Positions 8,910-16,276 of a stretch of 50,232 nucleotides of DNA are shown here, one piece after another. Numbering within the stretch: position 1 is the first letter of the stretch; every line of letters starts with the position of its first letter. The notes beneath the pieces were generated by a model that worked only from the letters and a program-made list of their open reading frames with translations, made no database searches and was not told the origin of the DNA. The stretch is from Bradyrhizobium sp. Ai1a-2. Its GTDB lineage: Bacteria; Pseudomonadota; Alphaproteobacteria; Rhizobiales; Xanthobacteraceae. The position numbers were made by a program, and so were the translations under genes. The DNA lies in contig NZ_AUEZ01000063.1 of the NCBI RefSeq assembly GCF_000426245.1, positions 1 to 50,232 on the forward strand, written 5' to 3'.

Positions 8910-8975
8910 AAGAGGAGGCGCCCCCACCTCCTCTTGGCGCGCGCGGCCTCCCGTCCCCCCGGCCGCGCGCGCGAC
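8910..8975 (+). terminator. tandem hairpins after the sortase-target gene
   Basis: Two perfect hairpins lie back to back: AAGAGGAGG/CCTCCTCTT (8910-8935) and a 12-base GCGCGCGCGGCC/GGCCGCGCGCGC pair (8937-8972), followed by GACTCTTTCC. They separate target and sortase and could reduce read-through. Confidence 0.5.
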
Positions 8976-8987
8976 TCTTTCCACACT

Positions 8988-9071
8988 CGTCATTGCGAGC
9001 ACAGCGAAGCAATCCATGTCACCGCTTGCGGAGAGGTGGATTGCTTCGTCGCTGCGCTCCTCGCAATGACG
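8988..9071. repeat. inverted-repeat element, CGTCATTGCGAG type
   Basis: Ends read CGTCATTGCGAGC and GCTCCTCGCAATGACG, with inner arms AGCGAAGCAATCCA and TGGATTGCTTCG. This is a short palindromic repeat commonly dispersed in Bradyrhizobium genomes, here inserted between the sortase target and its sortase. Confidence 0.8.
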
Positions 9072-9087
9072 GCGGAGTATCGGTCAA

Positions 9088-9663
9088 ATGCCGCGTTTCC
9101 TTGCCCCTCTCCTCCTCGCCCTTCTCGGCCTGATCCTGTTCGGCCAGGGCGCCTATATCCACGCCAAAGCCCTGCTCGCGCAGGTCCTGCTCGAACGTGC
9201 CTTCGCCGAGACCATCGCCACCGGACATCCGACAAAACCGTGGTCATGGGCCGACACCTGGCCGGTCGCGCGCATCGAGGTGAAACGGCTCAATGCCAGC
9301 GCCGTCGTGCTCGCGGGCTCCAGCGGTCAGGCGCTCGCCTTCGGGCCGGGCCATGTCGAGCTCACACCCGACGCCGGCGAACGCGGCGTTGCCGTCTATT
9401 CCGCGCATCGCGACACCCATTTCCGCTTCCTGAAGGATGTCGTGATCGGCGATGAGATCGACGTCACCCGCAGCGACGGCAAGACCTTCCGCTATCGCGC
9501 CGACGCCAGCTCCGTGGTGCGCTTCGATGCTTCCGGCATCGATCCATTGTCGAGCCGATACGAGCTGGTGCTCTCGACCTGTTGGCCGTTCGACGCGCTG
9601 ACATCGGGGCCAGAGCGCTATCTCCTGCACGCGACAATGATCGAAGCTGCCCCTCACGGATGA
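9088..9663 (+). CDS. class GN sortase
   Basis: A 191-residue membrane-anchored transpeptidase. An N-terminal hydrophobic helix (residues ~4-24) is followed by the sortase beta-barrel with catalytic His107 in YSAHRDTHF, Cys165 in LSTCWPF and Arg177 in GPERYL. Sortases cut the LPxT-type signal of a target and transfer it to an amine nucleophile. In Gram-negatives this dedicated type normally has a single target encoded next door, here the VIT/VWA protein. The enzyme itself looks complete. Its ATG follows a palindromic repeat (8988-9071) with only a weak ribosome binding site, so expression may depend on the upstream gene. Confidence 0.92.
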   Translation: MPRFLAPLLLALLGLILFGQGAYIHAKALLAQVLLERAFAETIATGHPTKPWSWADTWPVARIEVKRLNASAVVLAGSSGQALAFGPGHVELTPDAGERGVAVYSAHRDTHFRFLKDVVIGDEIDVTRSDGKTFRYRADASSVVRFDASGIDPLSSRYELVLSTCWPFDALTSGPERYLLHATMIEAAPHG

Positions 9664-9822
9664 CAACGCCGTGAATATTGTCCGCGTGGTGGGATATTGC
9701 ATCAACGCGTAGCGGCATGCAGCCAGTGTGAGTTGCCACGCTGCGCAAGGCTCAATAGAAATAACAAAAATATGGCGCACGGCGTTCGCTGCAGCGCCGC
9801 AGGAAACCGCAAGGCGAGGTCC

Positions 9823-12045
9823 ATGGAAGCTCAATTCAGCCCCGCATCCGCTCCAGCAGAGAAATGGTCGCCTTCGCCTGACGCGAGCAAGATCGTCAAG
9901 CAGATCCATGCGATGCTGCACCCGCGCAACATCGTGCTGGTCGGCGCCACCGACAAGCCCGGCAATTACGCCGAGCGGATCTGGAACAACCTGATCAAAT
10001 ACGGATATCGCGGCGGGCTCTATCCCGTTAACGCCAAGCGGGAGACGATCTGGGGCGTCGCCTGCTACAAGGACTTCGCGAGCCTCCCCGACAAGCCCGA
10101 CCACGTGCTGGTGCTGGTGCCGGCGCGGTTTGCGGTGCAGGTGATCCGCGATGCGGCCGCCGCCGGCGCCCGCTCCGCCACCATCGTCACCTCGGGCTTC
10201 AGCGAGTTGCAGGATGAAGAAAGCCAGCGGCTCGCGGTGGAATTGAAACAGGCAGTGCAGGAGACCGGGCTGGCGGTGACCGGACCCAACTGCCTCGGCA
10301 ATCTGAGCGCCGGCGAAAACCTCTTCACCAATATCGACGACCGCATCGTCACCATGGAAGCGGGGCCGGTGGCGATCGCCGGCCAGTCCGGCGCGATCGT
10401 GATGGCCATCCGCCAGACGCTGGAGGATCGCGGGGTCGGTGTCGGCTACATGGTGACGACCGGAAACGAGAGCGGGCTGACCACGCCCGACCTGATGACC
10501 TATTTCGCCGCCGATCCGAGCATCCACGTCATCGTGGTCTACCTCGAAGGCGTGCGGGACACGAAAGCGTTCCGCGATGCCTGCAAGGCCGCGCGCGCCG
10601 CCGGCAAGCCGGTGATCGCGCTGAAGCTCGGCGCCTCCGAGGGCGGCCGCGCCGCGGCGATGGCGCATACCGGCGCGCTTGCCGGCTCGATCGAGACCTT
10701 CGACGCGATCTCGACCCGCGAAGGCGTGATCCGCGTCCGCGGCCTGGATGAATTGATCGAGACCACCGAATGCTTCGTGCATGCCGATCTGCCGAAGGGC
10801 AACCGGCTCGCCGCTGTCTCGCTGTCAGGCGGCAAGCGGGGGCTTCTGATCGACGCGTTCTATTCGGCCGGACTGAATTTCGCACCGCTCAGCTTGAACG
10901 CGACTGAGCAGCTCGCCAAGATGCTCGGCCCCGGCAGCATTGTCGGCAATCCGCTGGACGCCGGCTTTGCCGCCGTGGTCGATCCTTCCGTCTACATGAA
11001 GTCGATCAAGATCATGATCGACGATCCCGACACCGACATCGTCATCATCGATGCCGAACTGCCGAAGGCGCCGCATGAATTGCGCGAGCGCAATCTTCGC
11101 ATCGTCAACGAGATGGCCGGCCAGGCCCGCAAACCCGTGATCTATATCAGCGCAATGTCGATCGGCTTCACCGAGCATACCAAGGCGCTGCGCAAGACGT
11201 TGCCTGATGTCGCCGTGCTGCAGGGACTCGACCGCGCGGTCAGCGCGATCAAGTCGCTGATCGAATACGCGCAGCTTCGCAAGGAAGTGCCCGATATCGC
11301 CTCGAGCTCGACCGCGTCCGCACGCGCGATGCTGGAAAAGATGCTGAACAGCGCCAACGGCGCCGCCGCGCTCGACGAAGTCGCCTCCAAGAAGCTGCTC
11401 AAGGCGTATGGCATTCCGATCTCGAAGGAGGAGATCGCGCAGACGGCGACTGAGGCGGCGACCATTGCCAAAAAGATCGGCTTCCCCGTGGTCGCGAAGG
11501 TGGTCAGCCCGGATATCCTGCACAAGTCGGATATCGGCGGCGTGGTGCTGAACCTCAACAGCGTCGCGGAAGTGAAGAAGGCGTTCAACGACATCACGGC
11601 GCGGGTCAAAAAGCTCAAGGGCAACCCGAAGCTCGAGGGCATCCTGATCGCGCAGCAGGTCAAGGCCGATCTGGAGCTCGTGGTCGGCGCCTCGCTCGAC
11701 GCCGAGATGGGCCCCGTGGTGCTGTTCGGCACCGGCGGCGTCGATATCGAATTATTGAAGGACGTCGCGCTCGCCGGCGCGCCGCTCGATGCGGACGAAG
11801 CAAAGCAACTCATCGCGAAGACAAAAGCCGGCATCAAGCTGAAGGGCTACCGCGGCAAGCCGGCGCTGCACGAGGCCTCCGCCGTGAAGGCGCTGGTCGG
11901 GCTATCCAACCTGATCGCCGACGCCGGCAACCGCATCGCCTCGATCGACATCAATCCGTTCCTGATCAACCCCAAGCTCGGCATCGCCGTGGACGCGCTG
12001 ATCGTGCTGAATAATGCCGCTTCGAACAAGGCGGCGGGACATTGA
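9823..12045 (+). CDS. acetate--CoA ligase family protein (ADP-forming, fused alpha-beta)
   Basis: A 740-residue protein in the order CoA-binding Rossmann domain (HPRNIVLVGATDKPGNYAERIW near residue 30), succinyl-CoA-ligase-like domains with GPNCLGN and AGQSGAIVMA, then a C-terminal ATP-grasp domain (KKIGFPVVAKVVSPDILHKSDIGGV, residues ~545-570). This is the fused ADP-forming acyl-CoA synthetase layout, in which a phosphohistidine carries phosphate between the two halves; here it would lie in the succinyl-CoA-ligase-like region, possibly the His of AMAHTGALAGS. The acid used is not evident. The longer open frame begins at 9697, but I chose ATG 9823 with CGAGG just before it, since the upstream residues look non-coding. 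It is monocistronic, ending before a long inverted repeat. Confidence 0.88.
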   Translation: MEAQFSPASAPAEKWSPSPDASKIVKQIHAMLHPRNIVLVGATDKPGNYAERIWNNLIKYGYRGGLYPVNAKRETIWGVACYKDFASLPDKPDHVLVLVPARFAVQVIRDAAAAGARSATIVTSGFSELQDEESQRLAVELKQAVQETGLAVTGPNCLGNLSAGENLFTNIDDRIVTMEAGPVAIAGQSGAIVMAIRQTLEDRGVGVGYMVTTGNESGLTTPDLMTYFAADPSIHVIVVYLEGVRDTKAFRDACKAARAAGKPVIALKLGASEGGRAAAMAHTGALAGSIETFDAISTREGVIRVRGLDELIETTECFVHADLPKGNRLAAVSLSGGKRGLLIDAFYSAGLNFAPLSLNATEQLAKMLGPGSIVGNPLDAGFAAVVDPSVYMKSIKIMIDDPDTDIVIIDAELPKAPHELRERNLRIVNEMAGQARKPVIYISAMSIGFTEHTKALRKTLPDVAVLQGLDRAVSAIKSLIEYAQLRKEVPDIASSSTASARAMLEKMLNSANGAAALDEVASKKLLKAYGIPISKEEIAQTATEAATIAKKIGFPVVAKVVSPDILHKSDIGGVVLNLNSVAEVKKAFNDITARVKKLKGNPKLEGILIAQQVKADLELVVGASLDAEMGPVVLFGTGGVDIELLKDVALAGAPLDADEAKQLIAKTKAGIKLKGYRGKPALHEASAVKALVGLSNLIADAGNRIASIDINPFLINPKLGIAVDALIVLNNAASNKAAGH

Positions 12046-12083
12046 TCTCTTCTTGTCGTGCGCGGACTTGACCCGGGAAGACA

Positions 12084-12168
12084 GTAGGATGGGTAGAGCG
12101 AAGCGAAACCCATCATTCAAGCCGCCCGCGTCATCGCGATGGGTTTCGCTTCGCTCTACCCATCCTAC
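12084..12168. repeat. inverted repeat with 31-base perfect arms
   Basis: Arms 12084-12114 and 12138-12168 are exact inverted copies around a 23-base centre; each contains GGGTAGAGCGAAGCGAAACC or its complement. It lies between the convergent acyl-CoA ligase and protease genes and is of the GTAGGATGGGTAGAGCG family frequent in Bradyrhizobium. It could serve as a bidirectional terminator. Confidence 0.85.
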
Positions 12169-12177
12169 GACATCACA

Positions 12178-12939
12178 TCAAAAGCTCGCGCCCCACTGCC
12201 GCGCTGTCTGCAATATCCAGTCGCGATAGAGCGTCAGCGGCGTGACGCCGGTGATGCCGCCGCAGCCGGCGGAATTGTTCGGCCCCGTGGACCAGCTGAT
12301 GACGCCGACGATCGCAGGCCCCGTCTGCTTGTCCTCGAACACGGGCCCGCCGGAATCGCCGGTGCAGGCCCCTAATCCGTCGCGCGCGCCCTGACTGAGC
12401 GGATCGACCAGGCGGATCTGCAGCGTGCCCGGCTGGCCGGTCGCGATCAGGCCTGCGACGCGGACGGTGCCACCGCTTTTGCCGTCGCCGCGCACGGTGA
12501 CGCCGATGCCCGCGATGGTGAAGCGGCTCCCCACCGTCACCGGAATGTTCGGCGCACTGAGCGCCGCGGGCGCCTTGCCGGCGGCGGGCGCCGCAAGCTG
12601 CAGCAGCGCCACGTCGGCGGTGGCGCGATGGGAGGTCATGGCATCCATCCTGAAAGCGGGATGGATCGCGATGCTCTTCACATCCTTCAATTGCGGCTGC
12701 CGGTCCGGGCCATATTCGACGATCTTGTAGTCCGCACCGGGCTGCACGCAGTGCGCCGCCGTGAGCACCACCTTCGGCGCGATCAGCGCGCCGGTGCAGA
12801 AATTGCTGCGCGAACCGACGATGGTGACGATGGAGCGGCCGACGCCTTCGGCGGACGGCACGCCGCCGCCGACAATGGCGGAGGCCGGCGTGGAGGCGAG
12901 CAGCGCAAGCGCTGCCGATATCGCGAGCAAGGCTTTCAT
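12178..12939 (-). CDS. trypsin-like serine protease (S1 family), exported
   Basis: A 253-residue chymotrypsin-fold protease. A signal peptide (MKALLAISAALALLASTPASA) precedes IVGGGVPS, which resembles the mature N-terminus created by zymogen cleavage in trypsins. The catalytic triad is visible: His in LTAAHC, Asp in TADVALLQL and Ser in CTGDSGGPVF; cysteines flank the active site as in secreted S1 enzymes. The frame extends to 13179. I prefer ATG 12939, because Lys follows Met as in typical signal peptides, but ATG 12969 is possible and neither has a strong ribosome binding site. It likely acts in the periplasm or outside the cell; the substrate is unknown. Confidence 0.88.
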   Translation of the reverse strand: MKALLAISAALALLASTPASAIVGGGVPSAEGVGRSIVTIVGSRSNFCTGALIAPKVVLTAAHCVQPGADYKIVEYGPDRQPQLKDVKSIAIHPAFRMDAMTSHRATADVALLQLAAPAAGKAPAALSAPNIPVTVGSRFTIAGIGVTVRGDGKSGGTVRVAGLIATGQPGTLQIRLVDPLSQGARDGLGACTGDSGGPVFEDKQTGPAIVGVISWSTGPNNSAGCGGITGVTPLTLYRDWILQTARQWGASF

Positions 12940-13054
12940 GAGCACAGCAATAGCTTGCGTCGCGCGCATCGCCAAGCCGCCGGATTCAGGCTGGCTCCCC
13001 CGATCGATCCGTGTTAGCCGCTCCGTCAACGCGCATAACGGCAGGCAGCAGGAA

Positions 13055-13687
13055 ATGATCGAGGCGGTGATCTGGGATTTCGGCGGCGTCTTGACCACCT
13101 CGCCGTTCGAGGCGTTCATGCGGTTCGAGACCGAGCGCGGCCTGCCCGCCGACATCATCCGCCGCACCAACGCCGCCAATCACCTGGAAAACGCCTGGGC
13201 CAAGTTCGAGCGCGCCGAGGTCGATATCGAGACCTTCGATGCGCTGTTCGCCGCTGAATCGCTCGCGCTCGGCGCCGAGGTGCGCGGCAGGGACGTGCTG
13301 CCGCTGCTGCAGGGCGACCTGCGCCCGGACATGGTGGAAGCGCTGAAGCGTATCAATGCGAAATTCAAGACCGGCTGCATCACCAACAATTTGCCGGCGA
13401 ACGCGATCGGCAGCAAAAGCGGCCGCACGCTCTATGTCGCGGAGGTGATGGCGCTGTTCGATCACGTCATCGAATCCGCCAAGATCGGCCTGCGCAAGCC
13501 CGATCCGCGCATCTACGAACTGATGGTGGAAACGCTGAAGGTCGATCCGAACAATTGCGTCTATCTCGACGATCTCGGCGTCAACCTGAAGCCGGCACGC
13601 GAGATGGGCATGACCACGATCAAGGTCGTCAGCGCGGACCAGGCGATTTCCGAGCTGGAGGCGGCAACCGGGCTGGTATTGCGCTAG
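13055..13687 (+). CDS. HAD-family hydrolase (phosphatase-like)
   Basis: A 210-residue haloacid dehalogenase superfamily protein, IA type. The nucleophile motif reads IWDFGGVLTTS at residues 5-15, motif II is in TGCITNNLP, the lysine motif is GLRKPDPRIYELM and the acidic motif is VYLDDLGVNLKPAREMGM. This pattern matches the phosphatase part related to the N-terminal domain of mammalian epoxide hydrolase. The substrate cannot be told. The ATG at 13055 has AGGAA directly upstream. The longer open frame from 12761 overlaps the protease gene's antisense strand and is not conserved. The intergenic region with the divergent protease is short, so the two share a promoter region. Confidence 0.88.
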   Translation: MIEAVIWDFGGVLTTSPFEAFMRFETERGLPADIIRRTNAANHLENAWAKFERAEVDIETFDALFAAESLALGAEVRGRDVLPLLQGDLRPDMVEALKRINAKFKTGCITNNLPANAIGSKSGRTLYVAEVMALFDHVIESAKIGLRKPDPRIYELMVETLKVDPNNCVYLDDLGVNLKPAREMGMTTIKVVSADQAISELEAATGLVLR

Positions 13688-13796
13688 GCGGAAAATGCTG
13701 GAACCGGGCCTGTCCTCACGCAAACGAGCCTTGTGCTTTGCCGTCAAGGGAGGCAGAACAATCTGATGCACCAAGGCAAATCCGGAGCTCACATCG

Positions 13797-14744
13797 GTGG
13801 CTGACAATCGGCCTACGGCCTCGATCGAGGCCGTCGAAAGCGGCCTCGCCGCGCAAGGCTACATCGCGAGCCGGCAGATCGCGACCGCGGTTTATCTGTC
13901 GCAGGAAATCGAGAAACCGATCCTGGTCGAAGGCCCCGCGGGCGTCGGCAAGACCGAGCTGGCGAAGGCAATCGCCGCCTGGCGCGGCATGAAGATGATC
14001 CGCCTGCAATGCTATGAGGGCCTCGACGAGGCCAAGGCGCTGTATGAGTGGAAATACGCCAAGCAGCTGCTCTACACGCAGATCTTGAAGGACAAGCTCG
14101 GCGAGGTGCTGGGCGGCGCGCAGACGCTGCACGCGGCGCTCGACCAGCTCCACACCTTCGGCGACGTGTTCTTCTCCAAGGAGTTCGTCGAGCCGCGGCC
14201 GCTGTTGCAGGCACTGGAGCAGCCGGCGGGCTGCGTGCTCCTGATCGACGAGATCGACAAGTCGGACGCCGAGTTCGAGTCACTGCTGCTGGAAATCCTC
14301 AGCGATTTCCAGGTCACCATTCCGGAGCTCGGCACGGTTTCGGCGATCGCGCCGCCGACCGTGATCCTGACCTCCAACAGCGAACGTGATCTCGGCGACG
14401 CCCTGAAGCGGCGCTGCCTGCACCTGCATATCGGCTTCCCCGAGCAGAAGCTGGAAGAGCGCATCGTCGAGAGCCGCGTGCCTGGCATCTCGCAGACGCT
14501 GCGCCGGCAGATGGTAGGCTTCATCCACGAGATCCGCACCCTCGACCTGAAGAAGCTGCCATCGGTGAGCGAGACCATCGACTGGGCGCGCGTGCTGGTG
14601 CTGCTGCAGGCGACCGAGCTCGGCCATGAGATCGTCAGGGATACGCTGAACGTCCTGCTCAAATACGAGGCCGACATCGAGGCCGCGCAGCCGCAGCTCA
14701 CCACCTTCATCGCCAAGGCGTCGCGGCAGGGCGTGTCCGGGTAG
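13797..14744 (+). CDS. MoxR/CoxD-type AAA+ ATPase
   Basis: A 315-residue AAA+ ATPase. Walker A is GPAGVGKTELAKAIA near residue 45, Walker B is VLLIDEIDK near residue 147, and sensor 1 lies in PTVILTSNSERDLGDALKRRC. MoxR-family ATPases work as chaperones for metalloenzyme maturation together with VWA partner proteins. The closest named relative by pattern and pairing is CoxD of the CO dehydrogenase cluster. The start is GTG 13797 with GGAG ten bases before it. It is followed after five bases by the VWA gene, so they form an operon, and it converges on a molybdenum hydroxylase operon that may be its client (inference). Confidence 0.9.
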   Translation: MADNRPTASIEAVESGLAAQGYIASRQIATAVYLSQEIEKPILVEGPAGVGKTELAKAIAAWRGMKMIRLQCYEGLDEAKALYEWKYAKQLLYTQILKDKLGEVLGGAQTLHAALDQLHTFGDVFFSKEFVEPRPLLQALEQPAGCVLLIDEIDKSDAEFESLLLEILSDFQVTIPELGTVSAIAPPTVILTSNSERDLGDALKRRCLHLHIGFPEQKLEERIVESRVPGISQTLRRQMVGFIHEIRTLDLKKLPSVSETIDWARVLVLLQATELGHEIVRDTLNVLLKYEADIEAAQPQLTTFIAKASRQGVSG

Positions 14745-14749
14745 ACGCC

Positions 14750-16129
14750 ATGCGCGAGAACCTGCATCGGTTCCTTCGTGCCGCGCGCGGAGCCGGGGTT
14801 CGGGTCTCGCCCGCTGAAAGCATCGATGCGATGCGCGCGGTCTCGCGGATCGGCTTTGCCGACCGCGGCATCCTGCGCGACACGTTCCTGCTGACGCTCG
14901 CGAAGTCGCAGGACGAGAAGCGCGCGCTCGGCGAATGTTTTGATCTGTTCTTCAGCCAGCCCGAGCCGGCCCAGGACACAAAGCAGGACGAGAGCAACTC
15001 CGACGATGCGGAGCAGGCGGATTCCAGCGCTGGCTCCGACTCCTCGAGCGAAACCGGCGGCGGTGATCAGGCTGAGAATCTAGGTCCCCTCGCGGAGATG
15101 CTGCTGTCGCAGGACCGCACCGCGATATCGGCCGCGATCGCCAACGCCTCCGGCGCGGCCTCGCTTTCCAACATCAGATACTTCACCCAGCGAGGCATCT
15201 TCTCGGGCCGTATCCTGGACGCGATGGGCGTCCAGCGCCTGCGCGACGATCTCGACAACCTGACGGCGACCAAGCCGGCGCTGGCCGAACGGCTGCAGGC
15301 CGCGCTCGACGGATTGCGCGGCACCGTCCGCGACACCGTCTCACAGGCGCTTCTGCTCTACGGCCGCGAAGAGTCCGAGAATTTGCGCAACGAGATCCTG
15401 CGCAATGCGCCGCTTGCCCGGATCGAGCCGCGCCAGGTCGAGCAGATGCGCGCGCTGATCCGCCAGATCGCCCGCCGCCTGCGCGAGCGCTACTCCAAGC
15501 CGCGCAAGCGCCAGCGCCGCGGCCATCTCGACGTGTGCCGCACGCTGCGGCGGAACGCGGCCTGGGGCGGCGTACCTTTCCTCACTGCCTGGAAGCGCAA
15601 GCACCGCGACCGGCCGAAGATCGTCGCGCTCTGCGACGTCTCCGGCTCGGTTGCGCGCGTGTCCGATTTCTTCCTGCTGTTGATCCACTCGCTGCACGAG
15701 GTGGTCGACGATGTCCGCTCCTTTGCGTTCTCCAGCCATTTGATCGAGGTGAGCGACATATTGGAGGAGAAATCGCCTGAGGCGGCGATGGCGGAGATCA
15801 TGTCCAAGGTCGGCTTCGGCTCCTCCGACTACGGCAACTCACTTGCCGATTTCGAGAAGGGCTGGATGGACACGATCACGCCGCAGACCACCGTGATCGT
15901 GCTCGGCGATGCCCGCAGCAACAACCTCGACCCGCGCGCCGACATCCTGCGCCGTATCGCGGAGCGCTCGAAGCGCCTGGTCTGGCTCAACCCGGAAGGC
16001 CGCATGACCTGGGGCTTCGGCGATTCCGAGATGCCCCGTTACGCCACCTTCTGCAGTGTGGTGCGCCAATGCGCCACCGCGCGGCAGCTCGAACGCGCAG
16101 TGTCTGATATCGTGGCGACGTATCAGTAG
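14750..16129 (+). CDS. CoxE-like VWA domain protein
   Basis: A 459-residue protein of the CoxE-like family. An acidic, Ser/Asp/Glu-rich linker (SDDAEQADSSAGSDSSSETG, residues ~85-105) separates an N-terminal helical region from a C-terminal VWA domain starting CRTLRRNAAWGG. The MIDAS motif is CDVSGSVARVSDFF, with GDARSNNLDPRAD and WLNPEGRMTWGFGDSEM towards the end. CoxE-type proteins pair with MoxR/CoxD ATPases, and the five-base spacing to that gene supports joint work. In the CO dehydrogenase system the pair assembles the active-site metal cluster. Here it may mature the neighbouring molybdenum enzyme, but no CO dehydrogenase genes lie in the window. Confidence 0.9.
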   Translation: MRENLHRFLRAARGAGVRVSPAESIDAMRAVSRIGFADRGILRDTFLLTLAKSQDEKRALGECFDLFFSQPEPAQDTKQDESNSDDAEQADSSAGSDSSSETGGGDQAENLGPLAEMLLSQDRTAISAAIANASGAASLSNIRYFTQRGIFSGRILDAMGVQRLRDDLDNLTATKPALAERLQAALDGLRGTVRDTVSQALLLYGREESENLRNEILRNAPLARIEPRQVEQMRALIRQIARRLRERYSKPRKRQRRGHLDVCRTLRRNAAWGGVPFLTAWKRKHRDRPKIVALCDVSGSVARVSDFFLLLIHSLHEVVDDVRSFAFSSHLIEVSDILEEKSPEAAMAEIMSKVGFGSSDYGNSLADFEKGWMDTITPQTTVIVLGDARSNNLDPRADILRRIAERSKRLVWLNPEGRMTWGFGDSEMPRYATFCSVVRQCATARQLERAVSDIVATYQ

Positions 16130-16140
16130 ATCGCGGCCTT

Positions 16141-16227
16141 GTAGCCCGGATGGAGCGAAGCGTAATCCGGGGTCTTTGCCGGCCGGCACGAGCGGTCCCG
16201 GATTGCGCTCCGCTCCATCCGGGCTAC
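16141..16227. repeat. inverted-repeat element, GTAGCCCGGATGGAGCG type
   Basis: Imperfect 31-base arms at 16141-16171 and 16197-16227 lie between convergent genes. The same family recurs at 24885-24968 and as a single arm near 27308. Confidence 0.82.
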
Positions 16228-16276
16228 GGGCCGGTGTCAAAAATCGCGCGACGTTGGCGCCGCAAGCTCCCGCCTC

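Noticed and set aside
9244..10782. A 512-codon open frame on the minus strand over the sortase and ligase genes
   Set aside because: It is antisense to two well-supported genes and its composition (His/Arg/Gly/Ala-rich) is the usual shadow of GC-rich codons.
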